Shown here: piece by piece, positions 7,184-10,404 of the stretch | Layout: every line of letters starts with the position of its first letter | How positions within the stretch are numbered: position 1 is the stretch's first letter | Assembly: GCA_900770275.1 (NCBI GenBank) | Contig: CAAGJS010000160.1 | Coordinates: 1-10,404, forward strand | Origin: Erysipelotrichaceae bacterium | GTDB lineage: Bacteria > Bacillota_I > Bacilli_A > Erysipelotrichales > Erysipelotrichaceae | Length of the DNA: 10,404 nucleotides | Direction of reading: 5' to 3' | Made by a program: the position numbers and the translations under genes | Notes under the pieces: generated by a model | Seen by the model: the letters and a program-made list of their open reading frames with translations, nothing else | What the model was told of the DNA's origin: nothing | The model's database searches: none

Positions 7184-7729
7184 ATGAACAAAGAAGATAA
7201 TCGTCGTACACGTATGACCCGGAAGATGCTGCAGAATGCGCTGCTGGATCTTCTGGAGGAAGAACCTATTTCGAAAATCAATGTATCGGAGCTCTGTGAG
7301 CGGGCGGATCTGAACCGTTCTACCTTTTATGCGCATTACAAGTCGCCGCAGGAGCTGCTCGACAGTATCCGGGATACGCTGCTGGAATCGGCGCCGCAGT
7401 TTGATCCTTCGACGAAGCTGGAGGATAAGCTTTCGCGCTATCTTGCCTATATTCGTGAAAATGGGCGGACGTTCCACCTTCTGTTTCATCTGAATGAGAG
7501 CTTTCAGGAGGATATGATTCAGGCGCTGGCCCATTATATGGATACGACGCTGCTGCAGCTGCCGAAGGAGGATTCGCGGCAGAAGACGGTACAGCTGTAC
7601 TTTCTGGCGGCGGGTGTTGCGCATTCGATCGATCTCTGGATACAGAAAAAATACCCGGCTTCCGAGTCGGAATTTGCCGGGTGGCTGCTGCATTATGTTC
7701 GCCGCACAGGAAACACCCTGGCGGAGTGA
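7184..7729 (+). CDS. TetR/AcrR-family transcriptional regulator
   Basis: A 181-residue repressor-like protein. Residues about 8-55 hold the TetR DNA-binding domain, with the helix-turn-helix in ISKINVSELCERADLNRSTF (29-48) followed by YAHYKSPQELL. The rest is an all-helical ligand and dimer domain, including a GVAHSIDLWIQKKYP segment (144-158) common in this group. An in-frame TAA at 7172-7174 rules out a longer N-terminus, and the start MNKED is typical of the family. There is no usable Shine-Dalgarno, which with the -10-like TAAACT 6 nt upstream suggests a very short leader. It is the last plus-strand gene after the exporter pair, so exporter control and autoregulation are the natural guesses. 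The inducer is unknown. Its 3' end also contains a hairpin that fits a terminator for the opposing gene. Confidence 0.88.
   Translation: MNKEDNRRTRMTRKMLQNALLDLLEEEPISKINVSELCERADLNRSTFYAHYKSPQELLDSIRDTLLESAPQFDPSTKLEDKLSRYLAYIRENGRTFHLLFHLNESFQEDMIQALAHYMDTTLLQLPKEDSRQKTVQLYFLAAGVAHSIDLWIQKKYPASESEFAGWLLHYVRRTGNTLAE
7646..7682 (-). terminator. Intrinsic terminator for the minus-strand DtxR-type gene, inside the TetR coding region
   Basis: Read on the minus strand, a 7-bp stem (ACCCGGC 7653-7659 with GCCGGGT 7676-7682) continues into TTCC/GGAA around a 5-nt loop. A 3-nt bulge (7673-7675) separates the two stem parts. Six U residues (7646-7651 on the complement) follow one base after the stem. 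It lies about 54 nt beyond the DtxR-type stop. There is no T-run on the plus strand, so it is directional. It overlaps TetR codons for roughly residues 155-167. Confidence 0.7.
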
Positions 7730-7735
7730 GAACAA

Positions 7736-8113
7736 TTACTTCTCGGGAATACTTTGTTCCAGTTCAACAAGACGTGAAAACGTCAGTTCAGAAATATCAT
7801 GTTCCACGCGGCAGGCGTCGTTCTCGGCAGTTTCGGGATCGACGCCGATTTTCTTGAAGAGACTGGTCAGCGTTCTGTGGCGCTTGTAGGTATCTTCCGC
7901 AATTCTTTCCCCTGGCGGAAGAAGGGTGATGAGTCCGTTCTTGTCCATGGCGATATAGCCGTTTTCGCGCAGCTTTTTCATGGCGATGGAGACGCTGGCC
8001 TTGGAGAAGCCCTTCAGGTTGGCAATGTCGATGGAGTGGACGTTGCCTTTTTCTTCGCGGATCATGAGGATCGCCTCGAGATAGTCTTCCGAGGATTCAT
8101 GAATATTCAGCAT
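7736..8113 (-). CDS. DtxR/MntR-family metal-dependent transcriptional regulator (short form)
   Basis: A 125-residue regulator with an N-terminal winged helix (SEDYLEAILMI, then the recognition region FSKASVSIAMKKLRENGYI at 36-54) and a metal-binding dimerisation domain. It has no C-terminal SH3/FeoA domain, as in MntR. By alignment to MntR and DtxR the metal ligands are Asp10, Glu13, His79, Cys101, Glu104 and His105. Asp10 and Glu13 match MntR (Asp8, Glu11), while Cys101 matches DtxR Cys102 rather than MntR Glu99, so the site is mixed and Mn versus Fe cannot be decided. A good ribosome site, AAGGAGA on the minus strand (complement of about 8120-8126), precedes the ATG. It is divergent from the AAC(3)-type gene and ends 6 bp from the TetR stop. 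Its targets are not visible; no metal transporter is in the window. Confidence 0.88.
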   Translation of the reverse strand: MLNIHESSEDYLEAILMIREEKGNVHSIDIANLKGFSKASVSIAMKKLRENGYIAMDKNGLITLLPPGERIAEDTYKRHRTLTSLFKKIGVDPETAENDACRVEHDISELTFSRLVELEQSIPEK

Positions 8114-8127
8114 AAGATGATCTCCTT

Positions 8128-8173
8128 AGTTATCTAACTTTGTTCTGTGATGCCTGTTTTCGTCTTTATTATA
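8128..8173 (-). promoter_or_regulatory. Promoter -10 and candidate metalloregulator operator upstream of the DtxR-type gene
   Basis: On the minus strand a perfect TATAAT (complement of 8168-8173) sits about 55 nt upstream of the start, with no good -35. Between it and the ribosome site is an inverted repeat, AGTTA-N2-TAACT (8128-8139), overlapped by TTAG-N4-CTAA. TTAG/CTAA-type arms recur in DtxR-family operators, so autoregulation is plausible. If the -10 is real, the palindrome lies in the leader at about +22 to +33 rather than over the promoter core. Confidence 0.4.
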
Positions 8174-8219
8174 CGGCAAGTCCTGAAAAAAGCCGGCGAA
8201 ATACCCTGGGCGCTCGTAG

Positions 8220-8225
8220 TAGAAT
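8220..8225 (+). promoter_or_regulatory. Candidate -10 element for the AAC(3)-type gene
   Basis: TAGAAT matches the -10 consensus at five of six positions and ends 8 nt before the ATG at 8234. No clear -35 is present at normal spacing. If used, transcription would begin within a base or two of the start codon, which would fit the lack of a Shine-Dalgarno. Confidence 0.3.
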
Positions 8226-8233
8226 AAAGAAAC

Positions 8234-9064
8234 ATGGACAGGACATCAAAAATAAGGAAAGAATCAGCGGTTTCCACCGTTGTGACAAAAGCGGCCATTG
8301 AAGACGGGCTTGCGCAGCTCGGTCTGACCCATGGCACGATCGCAGAGGTGCACGCCTCTCTTTCTTCATTCGGCTATGTTGTCGGCGGGGCGGCAAGTGT
8401 TGTGGATGCACTTCTTGAGACGGTCGGTGAAAATGGGACCATTCTGATGGCGGCACAGACAAGTGAACAGACGGATCCTTCGTCGTGGGAAAATCCGCCC
8501 GCTCTGCCATCGACCTGGGATACGATCCGCGAAGCAATGCCGCCATATGATCCGGAAAATACGCCTTTGAACGGGATGGGAGCTGTGGCGGAGAATTTCC
8601 GTCACCGGCCTGGTGTTGTGTGTTCAGGTCATCCGGTGTATTCGTATACGGCCTGGGGCAGGTATGCGAAGCTGATGTGCAACCGGCAGTCGCTGCATTT
8701 CCCGCTGGGTGAAGAATCACCGGCGGCGCGGCTGTATGAATTGAAGGGAAATGTTCTTCTGCTTGGAACGGACTTCGATACCGTCACATGCATGCATCTG
8801 GCGGAATATCGGACGCAATGCCGGCCGATTCTTGTGGAAGAGTCGCCGATGCGGATGGGTGAAGATGTGGAGTGGCGCAGCTTTCTGAATCTGGATCTGG
8901 ACAGTTCGGTGTTCAAGATGATCCGTCCGGCGATGCAGAAAGCAGGGCTGATCCGTGAGACAACGATCGGAAACTGCCATGCGATGTACTTCTCAGCGGT
9001 TGATGCAGTTGATGCGGCGACGGCGTTTCTGGAGCGTGGGTCCATCTACTCTATGTATCGTTAA
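8234..9064 (+). CDS. AAC(3)-family N-acetyltransferase (aminoglycoside 3-N-acetyltransferase superfamily)
   Basis: A 276-residue protein, the usual length for the acetyl-CoA-dependent AAC(3) fold (which also includes YokD). Diagnostic blocks in order are HASLSSFGYVVGGAASVVDAL (starting at 40), GTILM at 68-72, the GMGAVAENFRHRPGVV segment at 114-129, SGHPVYSYTAWG (131-142) with His133, SPAARLYEL and GNVLLLGT (162-179), and MHLAEYR (187-193) with His188 and Glu191. These match the acetyl-CoA and amine-acceptor site motifs of the family. Whether it modifies aminoglycosides is not shown; many genomic members act on other amines or have unknown substrates. An in-frame TAA at 8225-8227 bars an upstream start. 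About 16 residues precede the usual family start (VTKAAIEDGL), and no good ribosome site is seen. It is convergent with the sulfoxide reductase, 4 bp apart. Confidence 0.88.
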   Translation: MDRTSKIRKESAVSTVVTKAAIEDGLAQLGLTHGTIAEVHASLSSFGYVVGGAASVVDALLETVGENGTILMAAQTSEQTDPSSWENPPALPSTWDTIREAMPPYDPENTPLNGMGAVAENFRHRPGVVCSGHPVYSYTAWGRYAKLMCNRQSLHFPLGEESPAARLYELKGNVLLLGTDFDTVTCMHLAEYRTQCRPILVEESPMRMGEDVEWRSFLNLDLDSSVFKMIRPAMQKAGLIRETTIGNCHAMYFSAVDAVDAATAFLERGSIYSMYR

Positions 9065-9068
9065 TGAT

Positions 9069-9524
9069 TCAGTTCGGCCAGCGGTGGGCAGTCCATGCGC
9101 TGGCTATTTCTTTGGCGGCTTCTTCCTGTTCCGCTGCCATTTCTTCTGTGAAATAGGAAACGGTCGGTGCATCCATATCAATTAACAGGACACATTCGCC
9201 ATTGACCAGGACTGGTACGCACAGTTCACTGCGGCTGGCAGCGTCACAGGCGATATGATCGGCGATGGCAGTCACATCCTCAACCAGCTGTGTCTGACAG
9301 GTGCGGTATGTGGCGCCGCAGACGCCCTTTGAAAAGTGGATATGCGTGCAGGCAGGTCTGCCCTGAAACGGACCAAGGATCAGTTCATTGTTTTTGACAA
9401 AGTAGAAACCGGTCCAGTTGGTGCCGGGATAGGCTTCCTTCAGCAGGGAAGAGACATTGGCAAGGGCAGCCGTCATGTCTGGTTCTTCGAGAAACGCCTT
9501 GATCTGTTCGATTACGGTATTCAT
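9069..9524 (-). CDS. msrC: Free methionine-(R)-sulfoxide reductase (GAF domain, fRMsr)
   Basis: A 151-residue single GAF domain that reduces free L-methionine-(R)-sulfoxide with thioredoxin-type electron supply, in the cytosol. Core blocks are GPFQGRPAC (51-59), KGVCG (66-70), VEDV (81-84), HIACDAASRSELCVPV (90-105) and LLIDMDAP (113-120). Cys59, Cys69 and Cys93 have the same spacing (10 and 24) as Cys84, Cys94 and Cys118 of the E. coli enzyme, and Glu100, Asp116 and Asp118 fall on its ligand-binding Glu125, Asp141 and Asp143. All catalytic and binding residues are therefore present. An in-frame TAA 9 nt upstream fixes the start region. There is no clear Shine-Dalgarno, and TGATAAGAT on the minus strand, just upstream, resembles an extended -10. 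It is divergent from the thiT transcription unit. Confidence 0.93.
   Translation of the reverse strand: MNTVIEQIKAFLEEPDMTAALANVSSLLKEAYPGTNWTGFYFVKNNELILGPFQGRPACTHIHFSKGVCGATYRTCQTQLVEDVTAIADHIACDAASRSELCVPVLVNGECVLLIDMDAPTVSYFTEEMAAEQEEAAKEIASAWTAHRWPN
9076..9113 (+). terminator. Candidate terminator for the AAC(3)-type gene, inside the fRMsr coding region
   Basis: On the plus strand GCCAGCG (9077-9083) pairs with CGCTGGC (9098-9104), extendable by a G-U pair (9076 with 9105). A short inner TGG/CCA stem can form within the 14-nt loop. The stem is followed by the U-rich run UAUUUCUUU, which is interrupted and so weaker than a standard tail. It begins 12 nt after the AAC(3) stop. No U-run exists on the other strand. 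Confidence 0.5.
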
Positions 9525-9533
9525 ACGCAGATC

Positions 9534-9562
9534 TTATCATGAACTGTAAAGGATGCTATAAT
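9534..9562 (+). promoter_or_regulatory. Promoter of the TPP riboswitch-thiT transcript
   Basis: A perfect -10 TATAAT (9557-9562) is preceded by TGC, giving an extended -10. TTATCA at 9534-9539, 17 nt upstream, matches four of six -35 positions. The expected transcription start, about 9569-9570, falls immediately before the first base of riboswitch helix P1. Confidence 0.75.
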
Positions 9563-9570
9563 CCCAAGCG

Positions 9571-9646
9571 TGAACAGGGGTGCTTCGAAAGAGGCTGAGA
9601 ATAACCCTTATCACCTGATCTAGTTAATGCTAGCGTAGGGAGTTCA
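9571..9646 (+). promoter_or_regulatory. TPP (THI-box) riboswitch aptamer
   Basis: It senses thiamin pyrophosphate in the nascent RNA. The conserved THI-box blocks are present: GGGGTGC (9577-9583), GGCTGAGA (9593-9600), CCCTTA, ACCTGATC (9613-9620) and TAATGCTAGCGTAGGGA (9625-9641). P1 is TGAAC (9571-9575) with GTTCA (9642-9646). P3 is a short GCTTC/GAGGC stem capped by a GAAA tetraloop (9587-9590). The stem that is usually CTGG/CCAG is here CTAG/CTAG (9620-9623 with 9630-9633), a compensated change that supports a functional fold. It lies directly upstream of thiT, which imports the cognate vitamin. Confidence 0.96.
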
Positions 9647-9661
9647 GAAGAAGGTTTGTTC

Positions 9662-9698
9662 ATCTCCTCTGCGCTGGTAAGCGAAGGGGGGATTTTTT
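9662..9698 (+). terminator. Riboswitch expression platform: hairpin acting as terminator and ribosome-site sequestor
   Basis: The stem pairs 9662-9670 with 9685-9693 (nine pairs, two of them G-U), then a G-A mismatch (9671/9684), then CGCT (9672-9675) with AGCG (9680-9683) around a GGTA loop. Six T residues (9693-9698) follow, the first also able to close the stem, and the ATG starts at 9699. The descending arm contains the purine-rich ribosome site (9685-9692). One hairpin could thus both stop transcription and mask translation initiation. A competing pairing of aptamer bases 9638-9642 with 9664-9668 is possible when TPP is absent. Confidence 0.75.
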
Positions 9699-10403
9699 AT
9701 GAAACAGACAAAGACCAGAACAATTGCTTATCTTGCGCTTTACGTGGCACTGTATGTGGTGCTGAAGTTTGTGGGGAATCTGATTCCGGTTCTCCAGATG
9801 CCTAATGGCGGCAGTATTGAGCTGGAGCTCATCGCCGTCTTCATTTGCTCGTATCAGATGGGCTGGAAGTGGGGTGTCGCGGATGCGGTGCTTTCGTGGC
9901 TCATCAGCATCGTGCTTGGCTTTGAGATGTGGTTTGTTACGTTTCCGCAGATTCTGCTCGACTATGTGCTGCCGTTAGTTGTGTGCGGCCTTGCCTCGGC
10001 ACTGTGGCCGTTCAAGAGGATGAGCCGTCCGGGTTCGGTTGTGTTCGGAATCATTCTTGGCGTTGCGGCATTCTTCGGCATCAGCAAGTCCTGGAACGGT
10101 ACGGCGGCCTATGTTGTCGGTGCTCTCGTCGGTGCTGGTATCTGTGCGTTTACGATCTGGTATCTTGCGAGCCGTGATCAGTTTGGCATTGTGATTTCCA
10201 TGGTTCTGAAGTATATCTTCCAGATGTTGAGCGGTGTCTATTTCTGGTTCCCGGAAGGATCGGCAGCCGGTTCTTCGGCGGCATGGTCCTATTCGATCGG
10301 ATACAACCTTTGGTACAACCTGGTGACGATGATTGTGTGCATCATTGTTGTTCCGATGCTGGTGGATCGTCTGAAGAAGGCAAAGGTTCCGTTCGCTGCC
10401 TGA
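9699..10403 (+). CDS. thiT: Thiamin ECF transporter S-component ThiT (enlarged form)
   Basis: A membrane protein of 234 residues that binds thiamin and docks on the shared ECF energising module, which is not encoded here. Family marks are PNGGSIELELIAVF (35-48), PQILLDYVLP (83-92) and, near the C-terminus, SGVYFWF (178-184), WSYSIGYN (196-203). ThiT proteins are usually about 180-190 residues with six helices. This one carries some 45-60 extra residues between the fourth and fifth family helices (about 104-162), with two further hydrophobic stretches (113-127 and 136-156), so eight membrane segments are possible. At the position where ThiT has the ligand-site histidine in an H-x-x-[SA]-G pattern, I read Gln175. 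The TPP riboswitch directly upstream supports the thiamin role. AAGGGGGGA (9684-9692) is the ribosome site, 6 nt before the ATG. The gene is complete; TGA is at 10401-10403. Confidence 0.9.
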   Translation: MKQTKTRTIAYLALYVALYVVLKFVGNLIPVLQMPNGGSIELELIAVFICSYQMGWKWGVADAVLSWLISIVLGFEMWFVTFPQILLDYVLPLVVCGLASALWPFKRMSRPGSVVFGIILGVAAFFGISKSWNGTAAYVVGALVGAGICAFTIWYLASRDQFGIVISMVLKYIFQMLSGVYFWFPEGSAAGSSAAWSYSIGYNLWYNLVTMIVCIIVVPMLVDRLKKAKVPFAA

Positions 10404-10404
10404 A

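Noticed and set aside
7771..7784. GACGT/ACGTC hairpin with a GAAA loop just past the TetR stop, as the TetR terminator
   Set aside because: The 5-bp stem has no T-run on either strand and lies inside the DtxR-type coding region; chance is likely.
1..10404. CRISPR array, insertion sequence, integron or prophage boundary
   Set aside because: No regularly spaced repeats, transposase or integrase motifs, or terminal inverted repeats were found by eye; gaps between genes are all under 175 bp.

Overview
The window looks like a chromosomal stretch of a low-to-medium-GC Gram-positive bacterium (Bacillota). Lineage evidence: a TetM-like GTPase fused to a YacP/Rae1 NYN nuclease, a TPP-riboswitch-controlled ThiT vitamin transporter subunit, a heterodimeric multidrug-type ABC exporter and a short DtxR/MntR-type regulator are all typical of that phylum. 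An Erysipelotrichaceae-like host is my guess; I cannot prove it from the sequence. Gene density is very high. No gap exceeds 175 bp, and I see no insertion sequence, CRISPR array, tRNA or rRNA.

Layout. (1) 1-945: the 3' end of a PLP-dependent MalY/PatB-like enzyme, then, 3 nt later, a PD-(D/E)XK-fold protein with a C-terminal zinc ribbon, of a type best known from phages. (2) 991-7729: a plus-strand run of a GTPase-NYN fusion, two overlapping ABC exporter half-transporters and a TetR regulator. A palindrome inside the promoter spacer just before the TetR gene is a good candidate operator. (3) 7736-9064: a DtxR/MntR-type metalloregulator on the minus strand, divergent from an AAC(3)-type N-acetyltransferase. 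(4) 9069-9524: a minus-strand free-methionine-(R)-sulfoxide reductase. (5) 9534-10403: promoter, TPP riboswitch, a hairpin that can act as terminator and as ribosome-site sequestor, and thiT.

How the parts fit. The GTPase-NYN protein is predicted to bind the ribosome as TetM and EF-G do, and to carry the mRNA-cleaving NYN module that in Bacillus Rae1 works in the ribosomal A site. It lies 14 nt upstream of a drug-type exporter whose two subunits carry complementary defects that build one degenerate and one intact ATP site. A TetR gene follows, and an acetyltransferase of the aminoglycoside-modifying superfamily is close by. The segment therefore reads like a ribosome-stress or antibiotic-response neighbourhood, but each member could also be housekeeping, and this grouping is inference. 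The two convergent gene pairs (TetR with DtxR, AAC(3) with the reductase) are 6 and 4 bp apart. In each pair a candidate terminator lies inside the 3' coding end of the opposing gene.

Most interesting items: the GTPase-NYN fusion and its exporter linkage; the single hairpin between the TPP aptamer and thiT; the enlarged ThiT with a changed ligand-site residue; the candidate TetR operator; and several starts without a Shine-Dalgarno that have -10-like hexamers 6-8 nt upstream.
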